From: Bog-532 sp963732345
GTDB lineage: Bacteria > Actinomycetota > Actinomycetes > Streptosporangiales > Streptosporangiaceae
Direction: 5' to 3'
DNA: 64,000 nucleotides
Assembly: GCA_963732345.1 (NCBI GenBank)
Contig: CAVSZI010000019.1
Span: forward strand, 124,001 to 188,000
Positions 33,357-42,156 of this stretch are shown piece after piece (positions within the stretch are counted from its first letter, which is position 1; the number at the start of each line of letters is the position of its first letter). The notes below the pieces were generated by a model. That model made no database searches and was not told the origin of the DNA. It was given only the letters and a program-made list of their open reading frames with translations. Both the position numbers and the translations under genes were made by a program.

Positions 33357-34726
33357 ATGCAGGTCGTCATCGCTGGCGGGGGGCTGGCCGGGCTCCGGAC
33401 CGTCGAAGAACTTCGGGCGCGGGACTTCGGCGGCCAGATCACCATGATCGCCGCCGAAAACAGGCCCCCGTACGACCGGCCGCCCCTTTCTAAGCAGGCT
33501 CTGTCTGAGCAAGCATTGTCCGAACGGACATTGCCGGAGCAATCACCGCCTGCGCGGCCCGCGTCCGGGGGGTTTCTGGTCGGCGAGGCATTGCCGGGGG
33601 AGGTTCTGGCCGGGGAGCCGGACGCGGCTGAAATCAGCGCCGAGCTGGACACGACGCTCCGGGCGGACTTCACCGCGCTGGACGTCGACCTGCGGCTGGG
33701 CGAGCCCGCCACCGGCCTGGAACTGGCCGGGCCGGGCGGCTCGCTCCGGCCCGGCGCGGCCGGAGGGGCCAGCGGGTCCGGCGGCCTGGTGCGCACGGAG
33801 CGCGGCGCGTACCCGTTCGAGCGCCTGGTCGTGGCCACGGGCGCGGAACCGGTCGTCCTGCCGGGTCCCGGGCGCCAGCGGTTTCTCCGCACCCACGAGG
33901 ACGCGATGGAACTGCGCGCCCGGCTGCGACCGGGGGTGCGCCTGGTCATCGTCGGAGCGGGCTGGATCGGGGCCGAACTCGCCACCGCCGCGGCCGCCCG
34001 CGGCTGCCGCGTCACCGTCGTGGAGGCCGGGCCGGCCCGCTGGCCGGCGCGGTCGGCGCCGAGGTGGGCGCCCAGACCGTCCCCTGGTACGCGGCCGCCG
34101 GCGTCGAGCTGCGGACGTCGGAGGCCGTCGAGTCGGTGGAGGACGGCGGCCTGGCCCTGGCCGTCGGCGGGTGGATTCCCGCCGACGAGATCGTCACCGC
34201 GGTCGGGGTCCGCCCGGCCGTGGCGTGGCTGGCGGGCTCCGGCGTCCGGCTCGACAACGGGGTCGCCGCCGACGAGCACCTGCGCACGTCCGTGCCGGGC
34301 GTGTACGCGGTCGGCGACTGCACGTCGTTCCTGTCGGTCCGGTACGGACGGCGGCTGCGTTTCGAGCACTGGGATATAGCGCTGCAGGCTCCGCGGGTGG
34401 CGGCGGCCAACGTCCTCGGCGCGGACGAGGTCTACGACCCGGTGCCCTACTCCTGGTCGGAACAGTTCGGCCGGATGATGCAGTACGCCGGGTACCACGG
34501 AGCCGCCGACCGGTTGCTCTGGCGCGGTCCCGGCCCGTCGTCGTCCGGCCCGTGGACGGTCTGCTGGCTGTCGGGACCCCGGCTGGTGGCGCTGCTCGCG
34601 GTCGACCGTCCCCGCGACCTGGCCCAGGGCCGTCGCGTGATCGCATCCGGGGCGCCCGTCGACGCCAGCCTCCTCACCGATCCCGCCGTCCCGCTGAAGA
34701 ACGCCACCATCGACCAGGTCAACTAG
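33357..34726 (+). pseudogene. FAD/NAD(P)H-dependent ferredoxin reductase-like oxidoreductase, interrupted by a -1 frameshift
   Basis: Part 1 (33357 to about 34040) has FAD motif VVIAGGGLAGLRTVEELR, RPPYDRPPLSK, a degenerate repeat (QALSEQALSERTLPEQ) and the NAD motif VIVGAGWIGAELA. Part 2 continues in the -1 frame as GAEVGAQTVPWYAAAGVELR, the second FAD motif GVYAVGDC, and a reductase C-terminal domain (RFEHWDIALQAP, GRMMQYAGY) to 34726. One base is missing near the GGCCCGC at 34034-34040. The protein is otherwise a normal rubredoxin/ferredoxin reductase of about 455 residues. Either a recent mutation or a sequence error; partner ferredoxin not seen. Confidence 0.85.
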
Positions 34727-34729
34727 GCT
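34724..34729 (+). promoter_or_regulatory. -10 box for tsaB
   Basis: TAGGCT ends 8 nt before GTG 34738 and overlaps the stop codon of the preceding gene; no Shine-Dalgarno sequence is visible. Confidence 0.4.
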
Positions 34730-34737
34730 GTACATCC

Positions 34738-35490
34738 GTGCTTTTGCTTGCTTTCGATACCGCGACCCCCGCCGTCACCGTGGCCCTGTATGACGGACAG
34801 CGTGTGCTGGCCGAGACCGTCACGGTGGATGCGCGCAGGCACGGTGAACTGCTCGCCCCGTCCATCGCCAAGGTCGTCGCCGACGCGGATGCTGAGCCGG
34901 GCGACCTGACCGCGATAGTGACCGGCGTGGGCCCTGGTCCCTACACCGGGCTGCGCGTGGGCGTGGTCACTGCGCGGGTGTTCGGCCGGACGCTCGCCAT
35001 ACCCGTCTACGGTGTCTGCACACTCGACGTCCTCGCGCGCGCCGCCGTTCCCGCTGCGGCGGGCCGGGAATTCCTGGCCGTGACCGACGCGCGCCGCAAG
35101 GAGCTCTACTGGGGCCGCTACGACGGGTCAGGATCGCGGATCTCCGGGCCCGCCGTCAGCCGCCCCGCCGAGATTCCCGACGGCGCGGGGCTGCCCGTCG
35201 CGGGACAGGCGGCGTCGCTCTACCCGGACGAGCTCGGCGAGCCGATCTGGCGCGAGCACCCGTCCGCGGCCGTCCTGGCCAAGCTCGCCGCCGAGCGCCT
35301 CAGCGTTGCCGGGACCGGGCTCGGCGAGTCCGGGACTGAGTTCGGCGAGTCCGGGATTGAGTTCAGCCGCCCGGAGACCGGGCCCAGCGCGCCCGGGACC
35401 GGGCTGGCGCTTCTACCGCCTGAGCCGCTGTACCTGCGCCGGCCGGACGCCCGGGTTCCCGGCCCGCCGAAGCGGGTGACGTCGCTGTGA
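34738..35490 (+). CDS. tsaB: tRNA threonylcarbamoyladenosine biosynthesis protein TsaB
   Basis: 250-residue ASKHA-fold scaffold of the t6A complex: LLLAFDTATPAVTVAL, HGELLAPSI, VGPGPYTGLRVGV (signature), AVTDARRKELYW. The region 190-225 is an insert with repeated GESGTEF units (18 bp repeat from about 35320). GTG 34738 starts the family N-terminus; the frame upstream is FAD-reductase shadow. The stop overlaps the rimI start by 4 nt (GTGA). Confidence 0.93.
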   Translation: MLLLAFDTATPAVTVALYDGQRVLAETVTVDARRHGELLAPSIAKVVADADAEPGDLTAIVTGVGPGPYTGLRVGVVTARVFGRTLAIPVYGVCTLDVLARAAVPAAAGREFLAVTDARRKELYWGRYDGSGSRISGPAVSRPAEIPDGAGLPVAGQAASLYPDELGEPIWREHPSAAVLAKLAAERLSVAGTGLGESGTEFGESGIEFSRPETGPSAPGTGLALLPPEPLYLRRPDARVPGPPKRVTSL

Positions 35491-36077
35491 GCGTGCGGCT
35501 GCGGCCACTGCGCTACGACGATTTGGCCGCCGTGCTGGACCTGGAACGTTCGCTCTTCCCCGACGACGCGTGGTCGCCGGGTATGTTCGCCGAAGAGCTC
35601 GCCATGCAAGGACGCGGCCGCCACTACGTGGCGGCCGAGGAAGGAAACAGACTCGTGGGATACGCCGGGATGATGCTGCCCGGTGGCCGCCAGGCCGAGG
35701 TGCTGACGCTGGCCGTCAACACGGCGCGCTGGGGCCGGGGGATAGGTTCCACACTGCTGACCGATCTGCTGGATGAGGCGGGCCGCCACGACTGCACGGA
35801 AATGTTCCTCGAGGTGCGAGCCGACAACTCGCGGGCTCAGAACCTCTACCGCCGGTTCGGTTTTTCCGACGTCGGAATCCGGCACGGTTACTACCAGCCC
35901 TCCGGCATGGACGCGATCGTGATGCGCTGCGGCCTCGGCGAACCCGCCCTGCCCGATGGCGCCGTCCCGGCCGATGGCGCCGTCCCGGCCGATGGCGCCG
36001 TCCCGGCCGATGGCGCCGTCCCGGCCGATGGCGCCGAGCCGGCCGGGGGCGCGGCGCCCGCAGAGGGTGCGCGATGA
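35487..36077 (+). CDS. rimI: Ribosomal protein S18-alanine N-acetyltransferase (GNAT)
   Basis: 196 residues. The first 150 form a GNAT domain: DLAAVLDLERSLFPDDAW, the acetyl-CoA loop NTARWGRGIGSTLL (Q/RxxGxG/A type), FLEVRADNSRAQNLYRRFGF. The C-terminal tail is five 18 bp repeats coding DGAVPA and is not part of the enzyme. It sits between tsaB and tsaD, overlapping each by 4 nt. In actinobacteria RimI can acetylate several N-termini; the substrate here is inferred. Confidence 0.9.
   Translation: MSVRLRPLRYDDLAAVLDLERSLFPDDAWSPGMFAEELAMQGRGRHYVAAEEGNRLVGYAGMMLPGGRQAEVLTLAVNTARWGRGIGSTLLTDLLDEAGRHDCTEMFLEVRADNSRAQNLYRRFGFSDVGIRHGYYQPSGMDAIVMRCGLGEPALPDGAVPADGAVPADGAVPADGAVPADGAEPAGGAAPAEGAR
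35955..36044 (+). repeat. 18 bp in-frame tandem repeat (5 copies) in rimI
   Basis: Unit GATGGCGCCGTCCCGGCC at 35955, 35973, 35991 and 36009 is perfect; the fifth at 36027 has GAG for GTC-type change. Codes DGAVPA and extends the RimI tail. Confidence 0.95.
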
Positions 36078-37105
36078 GCGGCCCGCTCGTTCTCGGCATC
36101 GAGACGTCCTGCGACGAGACCGGAGCCGGTCTGGTGCGCGGCCACGAGCTACTGGCCGACGCGGTGGCGTCCAGCGTCGACGAGCACGCTCGGTTCGGCG
36201 GCGTCGTGCCGGAAGTAGCCAGCCGGGCTCACCTGGAGTCGATGATCCCGTCCGTGGACCGGGCGCTGGCCCAGGCCGGAGTCACGCTGGCCGACGTGGA
36301 CGCGATCGCGGTGACGGCGGGTCCTGGGCTCGTGGGTGCCCTGCTGGTGGGGGTGGCCGCGGCCAAAGCTTACGCGCTCACGCTCGGCAAGCCGCTGTAC
36401 GGCGTCAACCACCTGGCCGCGCACGTGGCCGTCGACCAGCTTGAGCACGGCCCGCTGCCGGCGCCGGTCATCGCCCTGCTCGTCTCGGGCGGCCATTCGT
36501 CGCTGCTGCTCGTCCCTGACGTCGCAGGTGAGGTGATATCCCTCGGCGCGACCGTCGACGACGCCGCGGGTGAAGCGTACGACAAGGTCGCCCGGGTGCT
36601 AGGCCTCCCGTTCCCGGGTGGGCCGCCCATCGACAAGGCGGCCCGGTCCGGCGATCCGGCCGCGATCGCGTTCCCGCGGGGGAAGTACCACGACGGGTCG
36701 CTCGACTTCTCGTTCGCCGGACTCAAGACGGCCGTGGCCCGGTGGGTCGAGGGACGCGCCGCCGGGGGCGAACCGGTCCCGGTGGCCGATGTCGCCGCGT
36801 CCTTCCAGGAGGCGGTGGCCGACGTCCTGACGCGCAAGGCCGTAGCCGCCTGTCTCCAGTACGGAGTCGGCCACCTCGTCATCGGCGGCGGCGTGGCCGC
36901 CAACTCCCGCCTGCGCGCCCTGGCCGAGGAACGCTGCACGGCCGCCGGCATCCGCCTGCGCGTCCCGCGCCCGGGCCTGTGCACGGACAACGGCGCGATG
37001 GTGGCCGCCCTCGGTTCCGAACTCGCCTCGCGGGGCCTTCAGGCGTCGCCGCTGGACCTGCCCGCTGACTCCTCTCTCCCCATCACCGAGGTAGTCGTCC
37101 ACTAG
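36074..37105 (+). CDS. tsaD: tRNA N6-adenosine threonylcarbamoyltransferase TsaD
   Basis: 343 residues, the catalytic subunit that transfers the threonylcarbamoyl group to A37. GIETSCDETG, VVPEVASRAH, metal-binding HLAAH (His113, His117), SGGHSSL, GGGVAANSRLR and CTDNGAMVA (Asp metal ligand) are all present. ATG 36074 overlaps the rimI stop (ATGA). With tsaB-rimI it forms a tight operon; tsaE is 33 kb away. Confidence 0.96.
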   Translation: MSGPLVLGIETSCDETGAGLVRGHELLADAVASSVDEHARFGGVVPEVASRAHLESMIPSVDRALAQAGVTLADVDAIAVTAGPGLVGALLVGVAAAKAYALTLGKPLYGVNHLAAHVAVDQLEHGPLPAPVIALLVSGGHSSLLLVPDVAGEVISLGATVDDAAGEAYDKVARVLGLPFPGGPPIDKAARSGDPAAIAFPRGKYHDGSLDFSFAGLKTAVARWVEGRAAGGEPVPVADVAASFQEAVADVLTRKAVAACLQYGVGHLVIGGGVAANSRLRALAEERCTAAGIRLRVPRPGLCTDNGAMVAALGSELASRGLQASPLDLPADSSLPITEVVVH

Positions 37106-37233
37106 CCCAGGCTCCCCGTTCGGCCCCGCTGCCCGACCGCTCCCAGCCCGCGCCGTCTGTTCCCCGCTCGGCGCGGCCGCTACCCCAGGCCCCGCGCCCT
37201 TCCTCGCAGGGGAAGAATGCGCCGAGTCCCCGG

Positions 37234-38189
37234 CTACGCGGACTTGCGGCGGCGGATGACGCGCCGGATGCCCCAGGTCAGGAGCGCGACGGCCGCGGCG
37301 GCGCCGACCACCGGGGCCAGGCGCTTGACGATCACGGGACCCACGAGGCTCAGCAGGTCCAGCGAGTCATCCTGGTGCTGCACGGGCACGGACTGCACCG
37401 GCTCCGGCGCGGTCGGAGCGGGCACATGGGCCGCCGGCGCCGTCGCTGCCGGCGCGGAAGCCGACGGCGCGGAAGCTGACGTCTCGGCGGCGGACGAGGC
37501 AGAAGCCGACAGAGCCGCGGCGGAGGGCGCGTCGCCCGCACCGTTGCCGGCCGTCGTCCCCCCGCGGAACTGGAGGCCGCGCCCGGGGTACTGGAGGCCG
37601 CGCCCGGGGCAGGTGCCGGGGGCGCCGCAGCGGCCGGACCAGCAGCGGCCGGACCAGCAGCGGCCGGACCAGCAGCGGCCGGACCAGCAGCGGCCGGACC
37701 AGCCGCGGCCGCGGCAGCTGCGGGCACCCCGCCGTTGGTGAGCTGCTGCGCGAGGTTGTCCGCGAACTTGTCGATCAGCCGTGAGCCGACCTCGGCGATC
37801 ACCCCGCGGCCGAACTGCGCCGGCCGCCCGGTCACGTTCAGGGTGGTGTGCATCGTCACCAGGGTTCCCGAATTGGAGCTGTCCTCCGGGCGCAGGGCCG
37901 CCCGGACCGTCGCGGATGCGGTCCCGGCCCCGCGCATCTCCTTGCCGGACGCCTCCACCAGCACCGAACGATCCGCGCTGTCCCGGTCCTTGAACGTGGC
38001 CGTTCCCTTGTAGGTGAGCGACACCGGCCCCACCTTGACCTTCAGCCGGCCGGCAACGTCATCGCCATCAACGGTGTCGACCTGGGCCCCCGGCATGCAG
38101 GGTGCGATCTTCTCCACGTCGAGCAGGACGTTCCACGCCTGGTCCGGCGGGACGGGGACGGTGAACGAGTGATCAAGTTCCATGCTCAT
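37234..38189 (-). CDS. CoxG/SRPBCC-family protein with C-terminal membrane anchor, broken by a homopolymer frameshift
   Basis: N-terminal 155 residues from ATG 38189 are an SRPBCC (CoxG) domain: LDHSFTVPVPPDQAWNVLLDVEKIAPCMPGA, YKGTATFKDRD, RGVIAEVGSRLIDKFADNLAQQL. A PAAAG repeat linker follows (15 bp units). In the current frame translation runs into Arg/Pro-rich nonsense to a stop at 37350. Adding one G at the C6 run 37558-37563 restores an Ala/Ser linker, then SLDLLSLVGPVIVKRLAPVVG and a transmembrane helix with RRVIRRRKSA, ending at 37234. CoxG-type proteins are linked to CO dehydrogenase, but no cox genes are nearby. Could be phase variable, a mutation or a sequencing slip. Confidence 0.82.
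37631..37705 (-). repeat. 15 bp in-frame tandem repeat (5 copies) in the CoxG-like gene
   Basis: Unit CGGCCGGACCAGCAG at 37631, 37646, 37661 and 37676, with a variant at 37691. Codes AGPAA units of the linker before the anchor. Confidence 0.9.
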
Positions 38190-38320
38190 GGTGGTTCGCT
38201 TTCTCCGGCCCAGAACGGCGTCTGGCGATCATTCAGGACACTTACTTTAGTGCCCACGTAATCGGGGTTCGGTGAGCCTGGGGGCCCGGCGGTGCCCTGG
38301 CCGCCGGACCGAGCACTAGG

Positions 38321-39040
38321 TCAGGCCGTCTCCAGAACCTGGAATGCCTCGGCGAGCCGGCCGTCCTCCAGGCCCGCGTGCCCGGCCGAGGCGGCCAGCC
38401 GCTCGCGCAGCCGCGCCTCGAGGTCGGTCAGGTGGCCGGTCTGGCTTTCGTGCGCGCGCAGCGCCGCCAGCTTGCGAGGGAACGTGCCGGTCACGTCCAC
38501 GTAGTGGTCCGGCGCTGGGCTGCCGGCGATCCAGACCTCCCCGACCGTCCAGGCGGGGAGTCGCTCCTCGCCGGCCAGTTCCGGGAAGGCGAACGGATTA
38601 CGCGCGTCCGGGTAGACGGCGTCCAGCGCAGCCGAGCCCACCGCGCGGTGGTCGGGATGGCTGGCCCCCACCCGCGCGTAGTTGCGCTCGGCGCTGGGGC
38701 ACACCACGCGATCCGGCCGGACCTGCCGGATCACCCGGGCCAGGTCCCGGCGCAGGCCGATGCTCGCCTCCACCCTGCCGTCCGGGTAACCGAGGAAGCG
38801 GACGTCGTGCACGCCCACGCACTTGGCCGCCGCGATCTGCTCCGCGCGGCGCAGCGGCGCCATCTCCGCCCGCGGGAACGTCTCGTCGAATCCGCCCGCG
38901 TCGCCGTCGGTGACAATGCAGTAGACGACATCGATCCCCGCGCCGGTCCAGGCCGCGATCGTCCCCGCTGCGCCGAAGTCCAGGTCGTCAGGGTGTGCCG
39001 CGATGGCGAGCACCCGGCTGATCTCAGAGTCGTCTCGCAC
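38321..39040 (-). CDS. PIG-L family deacetylase (MshB/Mca-like)
   Basis: 239 residues from GTG 39040; TAGGAT ends 7 nt before it, supporting this start over the open frame to 39085. Zinc-binding AHPDDLDFG and SHPDHRAVG, plus CIVTDGDAGG, are the LmbE/PIG-L motifs. The family includes the mycothiol enzymes MshB (GlcNAc-inositol deacetylase) and Mca (mycothiol conjugate amidase); which one, or another sugar deacetylase, cannot be told from sequence alone. Confidence 0.88.
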   Translation of the reverse strand: MRDDSEISRVLAIAAHPDDLDFGAAGTIAAWTGAGIDVVYCIVTDGDAGGFDETFPRAEMAPLRRAEQIAAAKCVGVHDVRFLGYPDGRVEASIGLRRDLARVIRQVRPDRVVCPSAERNYARVGASHPDHRAVGSAALDAVYPDARNPFAFPELAGEERLPAWTVGEVWIAGSPAPDHYVDVTGTFPRKLAALRAHESQTGHLTDLEARLRERLAASAGHAGLEDGRLAEAFQVLETA

Positions 39041-39047
39041 ATCCGTG

Positions 39048-39053
39048 ATCCTA
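39048..39053 (-). promoter_or_regulatory. Leaderless -10 box for the PIG-L deacetylase
   Basis: TAGGAT on the minus strand ends 7 nt before GTG 39040. Confidence 0.4.
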
Positions 39054-39205
39054 CGGAACTGGTCCCGGCCCGGGCGGCGCGGCATCCTCCGGCTACGGTT
39101 TCCGCGGAATTCCTGCGGCAGAGGCGACCGGTATCCCGGCTACGGATGCCGTAGATCATCGCCCTTTTACCCGCGCATCCAGCGGTGAAATGTACATGTT
39201 ACGAC

Positions 39206-39231
39206 TGAAACCCTCGTAGTCGGCGGTTTCA
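39206..39231 (+). promoter_or_regulatory. Inverted repeat upstream of the permease
   Basis: TGAAACC (39206-39212) and GGTTTCA (39225-39231) are a 7 bp inverted repeat with a 12 nt spacer, 47 nt upstream of ATG 39278, next to an ATGTACAT palindrome (39190-39197). The stretch is AT-richer than its surroundings. It may be an operator for a dimeric regulator. Confidence 0.4.
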
Positions 39232-39277
39232 TGTGCTAGAACCGTCGTCAGTAGATCATGTAAAGGGGGGTGACGAG

Positions 39278-40867
39278 ATGACCGCGGCCGAGGAAGCCAT
39301 CGGGCCAACCGAGGAGCAGATCGAAAAAGGCCTCAAGCCCGGAGCTCTCGGGCTCGTGTCCAGCATCGTTATGGGCGTGGCGTCGACCGCGCCCGCCTAC
39401 AGCCTGGCCGCCACCCTTGGGTTCATCGTGGCTGCCATCGGTCTTCAGTCGCCGGTCGTGGCGGTCCTGGCGTTCGTGCCGATGCTCCTCACCTCGATCG
39501 GCTACAGCGAGCTGAACAAGGCCGACCCGGACTGTGGCACCACCTTCACCTGGGCCACTCGCGCGTTCGGGCCGCGTACGGGCTGGGCCGGCGGCTGGGG
39601 CATCATCGCGGCCGACATCCTGGTCATGGCGAGCCTGGCGCAGGTCGCGGGGCAGTACGTGTTCCTGCTCTTCGGGGCCAAGGGCATCGGCTCGAACCCG
39701 ACCAGCGGGTGGGTCCTGCTCGTCGGTGTGCTCTGGATCGTCGCGATGACCTACATCTGCTACCGCGGCATCGAGGTCTCCGCCCGGCTGCAGCGCGCTC
39801 TGCTCGCCATCGAGATCGTCATGCTGCTGGTGCTGTCGGTGGTGGCGCTGATCCGTGTGGGCACCGGACATCACCCGGCCGTATCGATCCATCCCTCCTG
39901 GTCCTGGTTCAACCCGTTCTCCATCGCCAGCTTCCAGTCGTTCGTCACTGGGCTCATCCTCATGCTGTTCATCTACTGGGGCTGGGATACGGCTGTCGCC
40001 GTGAACGAGGAAACCGCCGACCGGAACAGGACCCCGGGCCGGGCCGCGATCATCTCCACGGTGGTCCTGCTTATCACCTACGTACTGGTCATCGTCTCGG
40101 CTCAGTCGTTCGCCGGCATCGGCACCAAGGGCATCGGCCTGGGTAACTCGAACAACGTCGGCGACGTGCTGTCCGTACTCGGTACCGCGGTCTTCGGCGA
40201 TTCCGGCTTCGGGACCTTCCTGGCCAGGTTGCTGGTCCTGATGGTGCTCAGCTCGGCGGCCGCGTCGACCCAGACGACGATCCTGCCGACCGCGCGGACC
40301 ACACTGTCGATGGCCGTGTACAAGGCGCTGCCGCGCGCGTTCGCCCGGATGCACGGGAAGTACCTCACGCCCACCGTGTCCACCCTCGTCATGGGCGCCA
40401 TATCGATCGCGCTGTACATCCCGCTGAACTACCTGTCAGGCGGCAGCGTCATCCCAGACGCGGTGACGGCGATCGGCCTTTACATCGCCTTCTACTACGG
40501 GCTCACCGCGTTCACCTGCGCCTGGTACTACCGCCGCACGCTGCTGAGCAGCCCGCGCAACCTGCTCATGCGCGGCATCCTGCCCGTCCTGGGTGGCCTG
40601 ATCATGTACTTCGCCGGCGGCTGGAGCCTCTGGGCCGACTGGGACGTCGCCACCGGTAACAGCTACACCTCTTGGACGATGCCGTTCCCGCCGCACTGGC
40701 AGATCGGCGGCGTATTCGTCATCGCTTTCCTGTCGGCCCTGGCCGGGGTCCTCGTGTATATCTACTGCCGGATCACCGGGCCCGCCTTCTTCAAGAAGGA
40801 GACTCTCACCCGCGCGACCCCCACCCTGGTCCCCGAGACCCCCGAAGGCCTCCCCGGTTCCAACTAA
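39278..40867 (+). CDS. APC-superfamily amino acid permease
   Basis: 529 residues from ATG 39278 behind AAAGGGGGG. It has about 12 transmembrane helices; helix 1 carries the broken-helix motif VMGVASTAPAYSLA, and SFVTGLILMLFIYWGWDTAVAVNEET is typical of the APC substrate site. It probably imports an amino acid or amine by H+ symport. The substrate is unknown. Downstream is a convergent XRE regulator, upstream a divergent deacetylase. Confidence 0.88.
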   Translation: MTAAEEAIGPTEEQIEKGLKPGALGLVSSIVMGVASTAPAYSLAATLGFIVAAIGLQSPVVAVLAFVPMLLTSIGYSELNKADPDCGTTFTWATRAFGPRTGWAGGWGIIAADILVMASLAQVAGQYVFLLFGAKGIGSNPTSGWVLLVGVLWIVAMTYICYRGIEVSARLQRALLAIEIVMLLVLSVVALIRVGTGHHPAVSIHPSWSWFNPFSIASFQSFVTGLILMLFIYWGWDTAVAVNEETADRNRTPGRAAIISTVVLLITYVLVIVSAQSFAGIGTKGIGLGNSNNVGDVLSVLGTAVFGDSGFGTFLARLLVLMVLSSAAASTQTTILPTARTTLSMAVYKALPRAFARMHGKYLTPTVSTLVMGAISIALYIPLNYLSGGSVIPDAVTAIGLYIAFYYGLTAFTCAWYYRRTLLSSPRNLLMRGILPVLGGLIMYFAGGWSLWADWDVATGNSYTSWTMPFPPHWQIGGVFVIAFLSALAGVLVYIYCRITGPAFFKKETLTRATPTLVPETPEGLPGSN

Positions 40868-40870
40868 CCA

Positions 40871-40966
40871 ACCGGCCCAGCGAACCGGGGGACGCCGTCC
40901 GGGGGACGCCGTCCGGGGGGACGACCCCCTGGACCCCCCGCAGCCCGCGGGGGGGGTGCCCCCCGG
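40871..40966. repeat. Dispersed GC-rich hairpin repeat, copy 3
   Basis: Begins ACCGGCCCAGCGAACCGGG (matching 2481-2499), then GACGCCGTCCGGGG repeated twice, then GGGGGGACGACCCCCTGGAC (imperfect form of the copy 1 and 2 hairpin) and a second G8/C6 hairpin to about 40965. It fills the gap between the convergent permease and XRE stops and may terminate both. Confidence 0.65.
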
Positions 40967-40967
40967 G

Positions 40968-41879
40968 CTAACTCGGCATCTCGTCGCGGATCTTCTCGAG
41001 CAGCGTGATGGTGTCCGTCGCCGTCTCGGCCTGGACGCAGAGCCGCTCCATGACCTCCAGGTACCGGTCTACCTCGGTGGGCTTGTCGATGTAGAGCGCG
41101 CTGGTCAGCTGCTCGAGATAGACCACGTCGGACAGCTCCGGCTCGGCGAAGCGCAGGATTGAGAACGGGCCGCCCGCCGCCGAGTGACCGCCCACGCGGA
41201 ACGGGACGATCTGCAGCGTCACGGCGGGATTAGCGGCCATCGTGATGAGGTGCCCGATCTGCTCCCGCATGACGTCGGGACCGCCGATCGCGCGGCGCAG
41301 GGCCGCCTCGTCGAGCGCTGCCCAGAACCGCGGCGCGTCCGGCTTGGACAGCAGCCGCTGACGGCCCAGCCGGAGCTGGACCCGCCGGTTCAGCTCCGCA
41401 CCGGCGATGGAGGCGTGTCCCAGCCGGATCACTTCGCGCGCGTAAGACGGCGACTGCAGCAGGCCCGGCACGAACTGCACTTCGTAATTGCGGATGACGG
41501 AGGCGGCGGCTTCGAGGCTGATGTATGGCTCGAACCAGTGTGGCAGGAGATCACCGAAGTCGTGCCACCAGCCGGGGTTGCCCGCCTCCCGGGCCAGCGT
41601 CAGCAGGCTGGACCGTTCGTCGGGGTCGGTCACGCCGTACAGCGTCAGCAGGTCGCTGACGTCCCGGTCCTTGAACCCGACCCGGCCGTGCTCCATCCGG
41701 CTGATTTTGGAATGCGAACCGCGGATAGCCTCGGCGGCCTGCTCCGTCGTGATTTCCCTGGCCTCGCGCAGCCGTCGCAATTGCGCGCCCAGCACTATCC
41801 GCTGAACGGTCGGTCCACTCGCGCGCCGACCGAAACTCCGGACCGGGCCCTCCCAGGCGACGCCCTCAGACGCGTTCAT
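40968..41879 (-). CDS. XRE-type helix-turn-helix regulator with DUF5753 domain
   Basis: 303 residues from ATG 41879 (GTG 41885 possible). N-terminal helix-turn-helix LGAQLRRLREAREITTEQAAEAIRGSHSKISRMEHGRVG; the rest is the actinomycete DUF5753 domain (FEPYISLEAAASVIRNYEVQFVPGLLQ, PSYAREVI, LQIVPFRVGGH). Such regulators usually pair with a small DUF397 protein, as here at 42157-42393, and are abundant in filamentous actinomycetes, where some affect development. Target unknown. Confidence 0.93.
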   Translation of the reverse strand: MNASEGVAWEGPVRSFGRRASGPTVQRIVLGAQLRRLREAREITTEQAAEAIRGSHSKISRMEHGRVGFKDRDVSDLLTLYGVTDPDERSSLLTLAREAGNPGWWHDFGDLLPHWFEPYISLEAAASVIRNYEVQFVPGLLQSPSYAREVIRLGHASIAGAELNRRVQLRLGRQRLLSKPDAPRFWAALDEAALRRAIGGPDVMREQIGHLITMAANPAVTLQIVPFRVGGHSAAGGPFSILRFAEPELSDVVYLEQLTSALYIDKPTEVDRYLEVMERLCVQAETATDTITLLEKIRDEMPS

Positions 41880-41958
41880 CACCACCCCCCCGGGTCGTTG
41901 TCATATTGCAGCGCGTGGCCAGTCTCGCACGTGATCTTGGGATTGCAAAGGGTGCAAA

Positions 41959-41964
41959 TCATAA
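41959..41964 (-). promoter_or_regulatory. Possible promoter of the XRE gene
   Basis: TATGAT on the minus strand, about 80 nt upstream of ATG 41879, in an AT-rich island (41945-41995) with a GCAAAGGGTGCAAA direct repeat. The island also has TTGACG on the + strand (41966-41971). The assignment is tentative. Confidence 0.3.
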
Positions 41965-42156
41965 TTTGACGTGGCTTTTTGTTACTAGGTAGTTAAGCGG
42001 ATGATTAGCGAATCAACCGTCCGGGAGGCCCGGATGCGCCAAATCCCGCAGCGGTCAGGGCGAAGGCACGTGCACTGAGCGCGCTTTTACGGTCACGCGC
42101 GGCCTAGGTCAGAACGAGGTCTCGTCATGCCGCCCCGGGGCGGCCCACACGGCCGC

